This document shows positions 39,497 through 49,438 of a DNA stretch of 57,125 nt, piece by piece; the stretch's first letter is position 1, and the number at the start of each line of letters is the position of its first letter. This DNA comes from an uncultured Clostridia bacterium (GTDB lineage Bacteria > Bacillota > Clostridia > Oscillospirales > CAG-272). The position numbers were made by a program, and so were the translations under genes. Below the pieces are notes generated by a model. That model was not told the origin of the DNA. It worked only from the letters and a program-made list of their open reading frames with translations, and ran no database searches. Where the stretch lies: contig CANRKP010000006.1 in assembly GCA_947631245.1 (NCBI GenBank), positions 1-57,125 of the forward strand, read 5' to 3'.

Positions 39497-39542
39497 TGTT
39501 GATTTGATAATATTGTACCAAAAACGTATGCAAATATCAACA
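39497..39542 (-). promoter_or_regulatory. Promoter and possible operator of the CARF-TIR operon
   Basis: Minus-strand TTGATA (39540-39535), 17-base spacer and TACAAT (39517-39512), with a start near 39505 and a leader of about 118 bases. Inverted heptamers TGTTGAT (39497-39503) and ATCAACA (39536-39542) flank the core promoter and cover the -35 element and the start point, as a repressor site pair would. The remainder of the 468-base gap up to the CAP-protein gene is AT-rich with no other feature that I can support. Confidence 0.6.
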
Positions 39543-39855
39543 TTATCTTATATGTATCGACACGTTTTTTGCTTTTCCGCCAAAGAAAAATATCGTTGTC
39601 CGCCGCCCCTTTCGCAGAAACAATCACGCCATCTGCTCACAAACAACAGTTTGTATTTCGCGGTTATAGATAATATATTTATTGCCGAATAGAAAAATCG
39701 AAAAAAAGATGATGATAATAAATTTAAGTAAAAACAACGTGCTTTTTATGGTAAAATAAGAAATAATCATACGAGACAGTGACACGGACTTTTTGTGCAT
39801 AAAAACGGTCGAAAATGATTTATTGAACATGGTTTTTTAAAATAGGGGTATTCAT

Positions 39856-41589
39856 ATGAAAAAAATTATTTTTACGATGACGATGCTTGTAATGATAGTT
39901 ATTTTTACAGGGATCATGCCTTTGCACACAGTCAGTGCGGTTTCGACTTTGCCGACCACATCTGCAGAGCCTAGTCCGGGTTGTACTTTTCTCGGTATCG
40001 AAGGAAAATACATAACGCAGATACAGGATGCCATCGACCGTATCAATGAAATTCGGCTTGAGGCATGCCGTGAGGGAGTTATAAGTCCGGCAACGAAAAA
40101 GCCGCTCACACCCGACGACTATGTACCGATACAGTGGTCCGCGGATCTGGAATATATCGCAAGGATACGCGCAGCAGAGGCGAGCGTTACGATCGGTCAT
40201 ACGAGAACGAACGGGAAAAGCATTTGGTTCAGCGGTCCTAACGGCATAAGCAGCAATGCCGAAGACATCGCCTGGAACTGGAGCGAGACTATGACATACG
40301 GCATAGATCAGTGGTACGAGGAAAAAAGAATTTGGGTAAGCCAATCAGAGGGAGTTACCGGTCACTATACTTCTATGATCGATCCCCGCTACAATTTTGT
40401 AGGTCTGGCAACGTTCTGCTCAGGCGTCACAAGATATCACAATACCACGGTGGGCGAATTTTCGATGTCAAAAACCGTTCCCGACACGTCGCGCGGAAGT
40501 TCAACGGGAACGATTATTCAAACGCTCGATGTTAAAAATGAATATATCACCTATGAAATAGTCTGTCCGAATAATATAAAGGACGCCGATGCAATTTCCG
40601 TTGCCGCCTCGGTGACATTTCAGGATTCCCGGTCAACAAAAGGTCTCATCTTGCCGGAGGATACTGCAAAAAATATTCAGTGGAGCTCATCTGACAGCAA
40701 CATCATTTATGTATCAAACGGGCAGATAAAAATCAAAACATGCGGCAGCGTTACTATATCTGCTAAACTCCCGGATGGCAAAACGATATCAAAACCCGTC
40801 TCCGTTCAGCATGATTACGAAGAAACCACTAAGCAAGCAACCTGCAAAGACGAGGGTGCGATAATCAAAAAGTGCAAGATTTGCGGCAACACCGTTACAG
40901 AGACGATACCAAAAACAAATCAGCACACTTACGAAACCACCACTAAAGAAGCTACCTGCAAAGACGAGGGCGCGATAATCAAAAAGTGCAAGGTTTGCGG
41001 CAATACCGTCACGGAAACGATACCGAAAACAAATCAGCATAAATTCGGCAGCTGGGTGACAACAAAAGCGCCGACGGCCACTGAGGACGGCACAGAAACA
41101 AGAACATGTACCGTATGCGGGACTGTCGAAACGAGAACCCTGAAGCACATGTCGTCCGAAACCACCGCTGCTTCAACAACATCCGCCGATAAGACGCCGG
41201 AAACATCCGTCGAGCCAAAGCCTGACACTACCTCCTCTGCCGAAACCTCCGGCGCGCCAAGCACCGAAGCCCCCGAAACCTCGCGAGACGAGACATCTCA
41301 ACAGGTTCCCGCAACAGACGGGGCGAGCGATCAAACCGCAAACGAACGCCCTTCCGACAGCAGTGATGATCAAAATACGCCCCCTTCCGATAATAATAAT
41401 AATAATGACACCCAAAGCGGGCTTCCTTCCGACGACACCGATGCCTCAACAGAGGCGTCCGTCGACTCCGGCAGCAATTTATCCCGAAAATGGGTACCGA
41501 TAGCTGCGGCGGGCGGAGTTTTGCTGCTTGCCGTAATTGCCGTAGTGGTCGTCGTGATCTGCCTCCATAACAAGAAAAAGAAAGTGTGA
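39856..41589 (+). CDS. Surface CAP/SCP-domain protein with C-terminal membrane anchor
   Basis: A 577-residue exported protein. A signal peptide (about 1-28) is followed by a CAP/PR-1-like domain (about 55-205: INEIRLEACREG, ARIRAAEASVTIGHTR, GHYTSMIDPRYNFVGLA) and a bacterial Ig-like domain (about 225-315). Then come three Cys-rich repeats, TCKDEGAIIKKCKICGNTV and kin, with a 38-residue (114-base) period from about 317 to 430. A Ser/Thr/Pro/Asp-rich stalk (432-540), one transmembrane helix (about 548-570) and a KKKKV tail complete it. AGGGG precedes the start. Likely a cell-surface adhesion or matrix protein; the CAP activity is unknown. It diverges from the CARF operon but gives no sign of belonging to it. 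Confidence 0.82.
   Translation: MKKIIFTMTMLVMIVIFTGIMPLHTVSAVSTLPTTSAEPSPGCTFLGIEGKYITQIQDAIDRINEIRLEACREGVISPATKKPLTPDDYVPIQWSADLEYIARIRAAEASVTIGHTRTNGKSIWFSGPNGISSNAEDIAWNWSETMTYGIDQWYEEKRIWVSQSEGVTGHYTSMIDPRYNFVGLATFCSGVTRYHNTTVGEFSMSKTVPDTSRGSSTGTIIQTLDVKNEYITYEIVCPNNIKDADAISVAASVTFQDSRSTKGLILPEDTAKNIQWSSSDSNIIYVSNGQIKIKTCGSVTISAKLPDGKTISKPVSVQHDYEETTKQATCKDEGAIIKKCKICGNTVTETIPKTNQHTYETTTKEATCKDEGAIIKKCKVCGNTVTETIPKTNQHKFGSWVTTKAPTATEDGTETRTCTVCGTVETRTLKHMSSETTAASTTSADKTPETSVEPKPDTTSSAETSGAPSTEAPETSRDETSQQVPATDGASDQTANERPSDSSDDQNTPPSDNNNNNDTQSGLPSDDTDASTEASVDSGSNLSRKWVPIAAAGGVLLLAVIAVVVVVICLHNKKKKV
40807..41148 (+). repeat. Tandem 114-base coding repeats in the CAP protein
   Basis: Two close copies begin with CAGCA at 40807 and 40921 and a degenerate third at 41035. 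Each encodes a 38-residue unit with a C-x2-C-G pair. Confidence 0.8.
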
Positions 41590-41635
41590 TATTCCCGCGG
41601 AGACGGCAGCTATAGGCTGCACAAAAGCATATATA

Positions 41636-41674
41636 AAACCGCCTTGGGATCGCGAGGTCCCGAGGCGGTTTTTT
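41636..41674. terminator. Bidirectional intrinsic terminator
   Basis: AAACCGCCTTGGGA paired with TCCCGAGGCGGTTT, then further T residues, between the convergent CAP-protein and anti-sigma-like genes. Confidence 0.8.
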
Positions 41675-41702
41675 ACATGGGCAGGGAGCAAATAAAAATC
41701 AA

Positions 41703-42626
41703 CTATTGACCGCACACATAAGAGAATAACTCTGCCAGTTCCTCTATGTCCGCGCCGTTTTCGAATATAACGGTTTTTACGGTGCCGTCCTTCTCTATAC
41801 ATTCGTTTGCGTCGCGCAGATAATTCATTACCTCCATATAGTATTCGTCATTTTGCGGATCCTTTTTATAAGCATCGTCCGTAACCGACACTTTGCCGTT
41901 TGAAACAGCAAAAATGGGCGCCGCAGCAAACTGACCGGGGGCGAGGAGGTCGCCGGAGCGAACACCGAGAAGGATGGCAGCGGTCGATGACGCACCGTCA
42001 GGGCTTTGAGTTATTACATTTGCAATCACGTCTAAAAATACAAGCGCCGTATCGCCTGCTTTTATTTCGTCGAGACAATATTCCGGTATCAAAAGATATG
42101 TTGTCTGCCCGATCGCCTTTTCAACATCCGGAGCGAGGCTCTCTCTCATCGTATCGGAATATACTTTTAAAAATTCGACATCAACGCCGACATATTTTAC
42201 CGTATAGCCTTCCCCTTCACCGCCTGCGTACGGACTGTACGCTTCACTCCAAGTTTGGCTGTTTAGCTCGCCCCATTTTACGATAACCGCGTTCATTTTT
42301 CTCCATGCGGCGGGATAAATGCTCGGCTCCGCGCCATTGACGACGGGTAAAACCGAATCTTCACTTGCAGCCGAGCCGCCTTGCGCTCCGCTATCGGATG
42401 GGTTATCCGTATTTACCCCATTATTCGGTGTGTCGTTGTCGACGTGCGGAGATGTGCTGCCGATACCCAAACCTATGCCGACGGATAAGGTAATAATCAG
42501 CACGAGGCATATGGGGGCGAATGTCAAAAGAATTATTCTTGTCCTTTTTCTTCGCTTGTTTATTTGTAATAGTCTTTCGTCAGCTTTTGAATAAATTTCA
42601 TTCAGTGCCTGTTCGTAAGATTTCAT
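41703..42626 (-). CDS. Membrane anti-sigma-like protein
   Basis: A 307-residue single-pass membrane protein: about 30 cytoplasmic residues (MKSYEQALNEIYSKADERLL, then KRRKRTR), a helix at about 31-55, a Ser/Asn/Asp-rich linker and an extracellular domain of about 200 residues without a family I recognise. It overlaps the end of the ECF sigma gene by 29 bases, the standard place for the cognate anti-sigma factor. The cytoplasmic tail is too short for a zinc-binding ZAS anti-sigma domain and has no His/Cys motif, so anti-sigma activity is inferred from position only. Confidence 0.6.
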   Translation of the reverse strand: MKSYEQALNEIYSKADERLLQINKRRKRTRIILLTFAPICLVLIITLSVGIGLGIGSTSPHVDNDTPNNGVNTDNPSDSGAQGGSAASEDSVLPVVNGAEPSIYPAAWRKMNAVIVKWGELNSQTWSEAYSPYAGGEGEGYTVKYVGVDVEFLKVYSDTMRESLAPDVEKAIGQTTYLLIPEYCLDEIKAGDTALVFLDVIANVITQSPDGASSTAAILLGVRSGDLLAPGQFAAAPIFAVSNGKVSVTDDAYKKDPQNDEYYMEVMNYLRDANECIEKDGTVKTVIFENGADIEELAELFSYVCGQ

Positions 42627-43164
42627 ATTTGCTTCCCCCTTTCATGATAACGGCTTTAAGGGCTTTCTTAGCGTTGTAAAGCATATCGGATATTTGTGCG
42701 GGCCTTTTGTTCAGCAATTTCGCGATCTCATTTACCGCCATATCCTCAAAATAACAAAGATATAATGCGCGGCGGTATTCGGGCGTCAGTTCATCGAGAG
42801 CACGGTGCAATGTGATTTTTCTTTCATCGGAAAGGATCGGCTCTAAATATTCCTCATCGTAATTTTCAAAAGCCGCCTCGTCAACGTCAGCCTCGCGCTT
42901 TTGCTTTTTCAGATGATTAAGCGCCTCGCGCTTTGCAATCGTATAAAGCCATGTCTTAAATGAGGCTTTGGGCGAATAGTGAGGTTTCTTCAGATACAGC
43001 TTTACAAATACATCCTGCGACACATCTTCCGCCGACTGATAATCGCGGACGTACTGCTGAATAAACAGTATGAGATTTTCACGGTACAGCTTTACGATCT
43101 GCTCAAATCCGCAGGGGTCGCCCGAAAGATAATCACTGTAATATTTGTACCCGTAATCTTCCAT
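42598..43164 (-). CDS. ECF RNA polymerase sigma factor
   Basis: A 188-residue extracytoplasmic-function sigma factor. Region 2 (about 25-92) contains YQSAEDVSQDVFVKLY and FKTWLYTIAKREALNHLKKQ; region 4 (about 120-172) contains LTPEYRRALYLCYFEDMAV and the HTH IAKLLNKRPAQISDMLYNAK. AAGGGGGAC lies before the start. It overlaps the membrane protein gene that follows. The target regulon, and whether its own promoter is a target, cannot be told from this window. Confidence 0.9.
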   Translation of the reverse strand: MEDYGYKYYSDYLSGDPCGFEQIVKLYRENLILFIQQYVRDYQSAEDVSQDVFVKLYLKKPHYSPKASFKTWLYTIAKREALNHLKKQKREADVDEAAFENYDEEYLEPILSDERKITLHRALDELTPEYRRALYLCYFEDMAVNEIAKLLNKRPAQISDMLYNAKKALKAVIMKGGSKYEILRTGTE

Positions 43165-43368
43165 GTTGTCCCCCTTGTCTTCTTACCTATTAAACAATTT
43201 CAACTGCGAAATCTCGAAGCGGTTTTTCTTAATATCCGCTTGATGACTGCCGCCCAAAGCTGAAATCTTATCTATCAGCGGGCGCTCTTTTTGTCTGTAA
43301 TAAAATTGGCTGCTTGAACGGCATCAATAAAAATTTTTTATCTTCAATATATCAGGCTTTTTCTTTAC

Positions 43369-43560
43369 CTACCCGCACCACATCAATTCGTGTCCTTGGT
43401 CGTTCAGTAGTGCAATGTCGTTCGCAAGATAATCCCATCGTTCCAAGACGGGAGCATATTTCATTTGTTGAAAGCGGGTGAGCTTCATCCGTTTCTTGTT
43501 TGAGCAGTTCAATGAGTTTTAATATTTTTATCTTTTGGCGATTTCCCCGAATGTCGGATC
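43369..43560 (-). pseudogene. Remnant of a WYL/HTH-type regulator
   Basis: Reading the minus strand gives IKILKLIELLKQETDEAHPL and STNEICSRLGTMGLSCER in one frame, then ANDIALLNDQGHELMWCG and a stop codon in another. Together they match the N-terminal winged-helix of WYL-domain regulators with a frameshift and a loss of about six residues at the SCER-to-DIALL junction, no start codon in frame, and no WYL domain after it. A -10-like TATAAT remains upstream (43595-43590). Most of the gene has been deleted. Confidence 0.5.
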
Positions 43561-43623
43561 ACCCTTCGCCCTTCGAACTCATATATAAAAAATTATACCA
43601 CAATTAATGGACAGATTAAACGG

Positions 43624-43673
43624 TGAACTGAAACAAAAAAAGTCGGCACTTTTGAGGGACATTTTTCAGTTCA
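43624..43673. other. Nested inverted repeat of unknown role
   Basis: TGAACTGAAA (43624-43633) and TTTCAGTTCA (43664-43673) enclose a second pair, AAAAGT-CGGC-ACTTTT. It may be a leftover terminator or element end beside the regulator remnant. The rest of the 716-base gap 43165-43880 holds only that remnant and the TetR control region. Confidence 0.4.
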
Positions 43674-43794
43674 AACATTCCACTAAAGACCCGTCAAAAA
43701 AGCCCTCACGATGTGCTGATAAAGCCGATCAGCTAATTTATCAGTCGCCGCGTTCGCCATTGTAAAAAAATTTTCAACATTCCTCAAAAGTATA

Positions 43795-43823
43795 TTGACG
43801 CCGTGTCAGAATAGTGCTATACT
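43795..43823 (+). promoter_or_regulatory. Promoter of the TetR-AKR operon
   Basis: TTGACG (43795-43800), 17-base spacer, TATACT (43818-43823). The -35 lies inside an imperfect operator, TTGACGCCGTGTCAG (43795-43809). Confidence 0.75.
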
Positions 43824-43829
43824 GATTAT

Positions 43830-43846
43830 GCTGACACGGTGTCAGC
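43830..43846. promoter_or_regulatory. TetR operator
   Basis: GCTGACAC-G-GTGTCAGC is a perfect 17-base palindrome just after the transcript start. Its half-site GTGTCAG recurs at the -35 (43803-43809), with centres 36 bases apart, so two repressor dimers could block the promoter: the usual autoregulation by the TetR gene that follows. Confidence 0.75.
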
Positions 43847-43880
43847 ATTGAAGAGGCAGAAAGAAAGTGAGGACCCACCC

Positions 43881-44504
43881 ATGCCGAAAGGTTCACCGGA
43901 GCTGACGGAGGCGCGCAGGGAAGAAATTATCAACGCCTGCGAAAAACTCTATCAGACGAGGAGCTTTAAAGAAATCACATTAAAGGACATCGGGAACGCG
44001 ACGAGCTTCACGCGCACCTCGATTTACAACTATTTCGCGACGAAAGAGGAAATTTTCTTAGCGCTTTTGAAACGCGAATATGAGCTGTGGATAGGCTCGC
44101 TCAAAAGGACGATGGAGCAAATCGAAAAAATGACGAAGGACGAATTTGCGTCGATGCTCGCGCACTCGCTCGAGGAACGCGCGCAGCTTTTAAAAATCAT
44201 GTCCATGAACCACTACGACATGGAGACCGGCAGCCGTCCGGAGCATCTGAGGGATTTCAAGGTCGCTTACGGCGAATCGATCCTTACGGTCGGGGAATGT
44301 CTCGACAAATATTTTCCAGAGATGACAGTCTCCGAAAAGCAGGACTTTATCTACACGTTTTTCCCGTTCATGTTCGGTATCTATCCTTACACATACGTCA
44401 CCGAAAAGCAGCGGTGTGCGATGGAGGAGGCAAATGTCAACTATGTGTTTATGTCGATATATGAGCTCACGTATAACTGCGTGAAAAGGCTCTTGGGGGA
44501 CTGA
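43881..44504 (+). CDS. TetR family repressor
   Basis: A 207-residue regulator. The N-terminal HTH reads ITLKDIGNATSFTRTSIYNY followed by FATKEEIF, the classic TetR DNA-binding unit (about residues 15-62); the C-terminal half is a helical ligand and dimer domain. The start at 43881 follows GTGAGGA at about 10 bases; longer in-frame starts would lie in the operator. It probably represses its own operon, and the downstream reductase, cupin and flavodoxin genes, until an electrophile or similar ligand binds; the ligand is unknown. Confidence 0.87.
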   Translation: MPKGSPELTEARREEIINACEKLYQTRSFKEITLKDIGNATSFTRTSIYNYFATKEEIFLALLKREYELWIGSLKRTMEQIEKMTKDEFASMLAHSLEERAQLLKIMSMNHYDMETGSRPEHLRDFKVAYGESILTVGECLDKYFPEMTVSEKQDFIYTFFPFMFGIYPYTYVTEKQRCAMEEANVNYVFMSIYELTYNCVKRLLGD

Positions 44505-44506
44505 AA

Positions 44507-45517
44507 ATGAAGTACACGAAACTCGGCAAGACAGAGCTGACCGTTTCCCGCATCTGCATGGGGTGCATGGGCTTCGGCAACGCCGCGACGGGACAGCACA
44601 GCTGGACAGTTGACGAGGTCGAGACGCGCGAGATCGTAAAACACGGTCTTGACCTCGGCATCAACTTCTACGACACCGCGATCGCGTATCAGAACGGCAC
44701 GAGCGAGCAATATGTGGGACGTGCGCTGAGGGATTTCGCAAAGCGGGACGACTACGTGATTGCCACCAAATTTACGCCTCGGACGCAGGACGAAATCGAC
44801 GCGGGCGTCAGCGGCGTGATGCACGTCGAAAACTATTTGAATCAGAGCCTTTGCAATCTCGGCATGGACTATGTTGACCTCTACATCTATCATATGTGGG
44901 ACTATCACACGCCGATGGAGGAGATTATGGAGGGACTGCACAACGCCGTCAAGGCGGGAAAGGCTCGGTATATCGGCATTTCAAACTGCTTCGCATGGCA
45001 GCTTGCAAAGGCGAATTTTTACGCCCGCGAGCATGGGCTCACTGAGTTCGTGTCGATTCAGGGACATTACAATCTGATCGCGCGCGAGGAGGAACGGGAG
45101 ATGGCGCCGTTCTGCCGTGACCAGAACATCGCGATGACGCCGTACAGCGCGCTTGCGGGTGGACGGCTTTCAAAGCGCCCGGGCGAGACTTCAAAGCGCT
45201 TGGAGCAGGACGCCTACGCGAAATTCAAGTACGACGCGACAGCCGAGGCGGACGGAAAAATCATCGCCCGCGTCGCGGAATTAGCGGATAATCGCGGCGT
45301 ATCTATGACGGAGATATCCCTTGCGTGGCTGCTCACGAAAGTGACCTCTCCCGTTGTCGGCGCGACGAAGTTTTCCCATGTGGACGGCGCGGCAAAGGCT
45401 GTTGATTTGGAGCTGACGCAGGACGAGATTGACTGGCTTGAAGAATTATATGTGCCGCACGCCCTTGTCGGCGTGATGGCGCAGAACGGCAACCAGAAGG
45501 CCGGAAACATAGTCTGA
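44507..45517 (+). CDS. Aldo/keto reductase
   Basis: A 336-residue NADPH-dependent aldo/keto reductase. Catalytic tetrad candidates are Asp in NFYDTAIAY, Tyr in the following AIAYQNG segment, Lys in VIATKF and His in LYIYHMWD; the cofactor-binding region near the C-terminus (SPVVGATKFSHVD) is intact. The start codon is two bases after the tetR stop and has a GGGGG site, so translation is coupled. It probably reduces a reactive carbonyl or quinone-like compound; the substrate is not known. Confidence 0.88.
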   Translation: MKYTKLGKTELTVSRICMGCMGFGNAATGQHSWTVDEVETREIVKHGLDLGINFYDTAIAYQNGTSEQYVGRALRDFAKRDDYVIATKFTPRTQDEIDAGVSGVMHVENYLNQSLCNLGMDYVDLYIYHMWDYHTPMEEIMEGLHNAVKAGKARYIGISNCFAWQLAKANFYAREHGLTEFVSIQGHYNLIAREEEREMAPFCRDQNIAMTPYSALAGGRLSKRPGETSKRLEQDAYAKFKYDATAEADGKIIARVAELADNRGVSMTEISLAWLLTKVTSPVVGATKFSHVDGAAKAVDLELTQDEIDWLEELYVPHALVGVMAQNGNQKAGNIV

Positions 45518-45543
45518 AATTTAAATTCGGGAGGAAAAACAAA

Positions 45544-46299
45544 ATGGAAAAAATCACACAGACAGCAGGCAGAGCACAGCTCGGCGACTTCGCACCGGAT
45601 TTCGCGCACTTCAACGACGACGTTCTCTTCGGCGAGAACTGGAACAATTGCGACATCGATTTGAAAACGCGCTGCATCATCACCGTCGTGGCACTGATGT
45701 CGTCCGGAATCACGGACTCATCGCTGACGTATCATCTCGAAAACGCCAAATCTCACGGCGTGACGAGAGCGGAGATCGCCGCCATCGTGACCCACGTCGG
45801 CTTCTACGTCGGCTGGCCGAAGGCGTGGGCGGTGTTCCGTCTTGCAAAGGACGTTTGGAATGAAAATGAGCCGGAATTGACGGAGAAGGACAAATATCAG
45901 AACACGATTTTCTTCCCCATCGGCGCGCCGAACGACGGCTTCAAGCAGTATTTCTCCGGGCAGAGCTATCTCGCACCCGTATCAAAAGAGCAGGTCGGTA
46001 TCTTCAACGTGACGTTTGAGCCGGGCTGCCGCAACAACTGGCACATTCACCACGCCGAAAAAGGCGGCGGACAGATCCTCGTCTGCGTCGGCGGGCGCGG
46101 GTATTACCAAGAATGGGGCAAAGAAGCGGTTGAAATGAAGCCCGGCGACTGCATCAACATCCCCGCGGGCGTCAAGCACTGGCACGGAGCCGCGCCGGAC
46201 AGCTGGTTCTCGCATTTGGCAATCGAAGTCCCCGGAGAGGGCGGTTCCAACGAATGGCTTGAGCCGGTAGACGATAAAGAATACGGAGGGTTGAGATGA
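45544..46299 (+). CDS. Carboxymuconolactone decarboxylase-cupin fusion protein
   Basis: A 251-residue two-domain protein. Residues 1-110 are an AhpD/CMD-like helical domain (DIDLKTRCIITVVALMSSG, EIAAIVTHVGFYVGWPKAW) without the CxxC pair of AhpD peroxidases. Residues 130-235 are a cupin with metal-binding histidines in WHIHHAEKGGG and KHWHG. Such fusions are common beside aldo/keto reductases and flavodoxins in Clostridia; the reaction is not established. GGGAGG precedes the start. Its last four bases overlap the next gene. Confidence 0.87.
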   Translation: MEKITQTAGRAQLGDFAPDFAHFNDDVLFGENWNNCDIDLKTRCIITVVALMSSGITDSSLTYHLENAKSHGVTRAEIAAIVTHVGFYVGWPKAWAVFRLAKDVWNENEPELTEKDKYQNTIFFPIGAPNDGFKQYFSGQSYLAPVSKEQVGIFNVTFEPGCRNNWHIHHAEKGGGQILVCVGGRGYYQEWGKEAVEMKPGDCINIPAGVKHWHGAAPDSWFSHLAIEVPGEGGSNEWLEPVDDKEYGGLR

Positions 46300-46994
46300 A
46301 AATGAAAAAGCTCACAGCGATTTTATTGGCGTTTGCAACGTTGCTGTTCCTCGCCGCATGTGCCGGCGGGAACGAACCTGCGGGAAACGGCGGAAATTCA
46401 GGTTCCGCCCAGAGCACGTCTTCAAACACGGGGAATGAGAGCAAGCGCCCCGAAAATACGTCGGGTTCAAATGCCGACAGCACCGTCCCCGAAACAAACG
46501 GTGACACGACAGACAGCAAAATTCTCGTTGCGTATTTCTCCGCCACGAACAACACCGAGGGCATAGCGAAAAAATTGGCGGAAGGGCTCGGCGCTGATAT
46601 TTACGAAATCACGCCATCAGAGCCATATACGTCTGAAGACCTCGACTACGGCAACTCAAAGAGCCGTTCGTCTGTTGAAATGGACGACCCAAGCGCCCGC
46701 CCCGCGATTTCCGGCTCCGTTGAAAATATGGAGCAGTACGACGTTATCTTCATCGGCTACCCGATTTGGTGGGGCGAAGCTCCGCGCATCATGAGCACGT
46801 TTATCGAAAGCTACGATTTTTCCGGCAAGACACTCGTCGCGTTCTGCACCTCCGCGAGCAGCGGCTTCGGCAGCAGCGATGATGCGCTGCGCTCGGCCGC
46901 AAGCGGCGCCACATGGCTCAAAGGACAGCGCTTTTCCGCCGGAGCATCCGCTGAGGATGTAATGGTTTGGGCAAACGGGCTTGGAATAAAATAA
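46296..46994 (+). CDS. Flavodoxin lipoprotein
   Basis: A 232-residue lipoprotein: signal peptide with lipobox FLAAC (Cys22), a Gly/Ser/Asn-rich linker to about residue 72, then a flavodoxin-like FMN domain (KILVAYFSATNNTEGIAKK phosphate loop, YDVIFIGYPIWWGEAP, DFSGKTLVAFCTS). A flavodoxin anchored outside the membrane is unusual because electron donors are normally cytoplasmic. It starts inside the stop codon of the cupin gene (ATGA). The same domain recurs at the C-terminus of the next gene. Confidence 0.85.
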   Translation: MKMKKLTAILLAFATLLFLAACAGGNEPAGNGGNSGSAQSTSSNTGNESKRPENTSGSNADSTVPETNGDTTDSKILVAYFSATNNTEGIAKKLAEGLGADIYEITPSEPYTSEDLDYGNSKSRSSVEMDDPSARPAISGSVENMEQYDVIFIGYPIWWGEAPRIMSTFIESYDFSGKTLVAFCTSASSGFGSSDDALRSAASGATWLKGQRFSAGASAEDVMVWANGLGIK

Positions 46995-47000
46995 AAAAAT

Positions 47001-47033
47001 ATGTCCTGTGACGGCTCTGCCGCCGCAGGACAT
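47001..47033 (+). terminator. Hairpin between the flavodoxin and triple-fusion genes
   Basis: ATGTCCTG (47001-47008) pairs with CAGGACAT (47026-47033), with only a short T-run; probably a weak terminator or processing site. Confidence 0.45.
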
Positions 47034-47074
47034 TTCACCATAATGATGCCGCGGAGGCGGGAAGGAGACCGGAT

Positions 47075-49246
<2,172 letters not shown>

Positions 49247-49384
49247 AAACAGGGATGGGAGGGGCTTATAAAAAATTAAAGTAAAACATTATATTGGAAG
49301 ATTGGATTTGAAAAGAGAAAATTCAGCCCGCAAGCGTAAGTTACTTTTGCAAATAAGAGTGCACAAAATATTGATTGAAAGTCA

Positions 49385-49414
49385 TTGACTTATATTCAGT
49401 GAATGTGATACAAT
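49385..49414 (+). promoter_or_regulatory. Promoter and operator of the second TetR operon
   Basis: TTGACT (49385-49390), 18-base spacer, TACAAT (49409-49414). The palindrome ATTCA-G-TGAAT (49394-49404) lies in the spacer and is a likely binding site for the TetR protein encoded next. Confidence 0.7.
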
Positions 49415-49438
49415 GAAACTGCACGAGGAGGTGACGGT

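Noticed and set aside
22162-41600. A prophage or integrative element carrying the defence genes
   Set aside because: No integrase, relaxase, phage structural gene, tRNA or clear attachment-site repeat is visible in or around the block.
38000-43900. CRISPR array or cas genes near the CARF nuclease
   Set aside because: I looked for regularly spaced short direct repeats and for Cas1, Cas2 or Cas10 motifs on both strands and saw none; the only tandem repeats (40807-41148, 35090-35560) are in-frame coding repeats.
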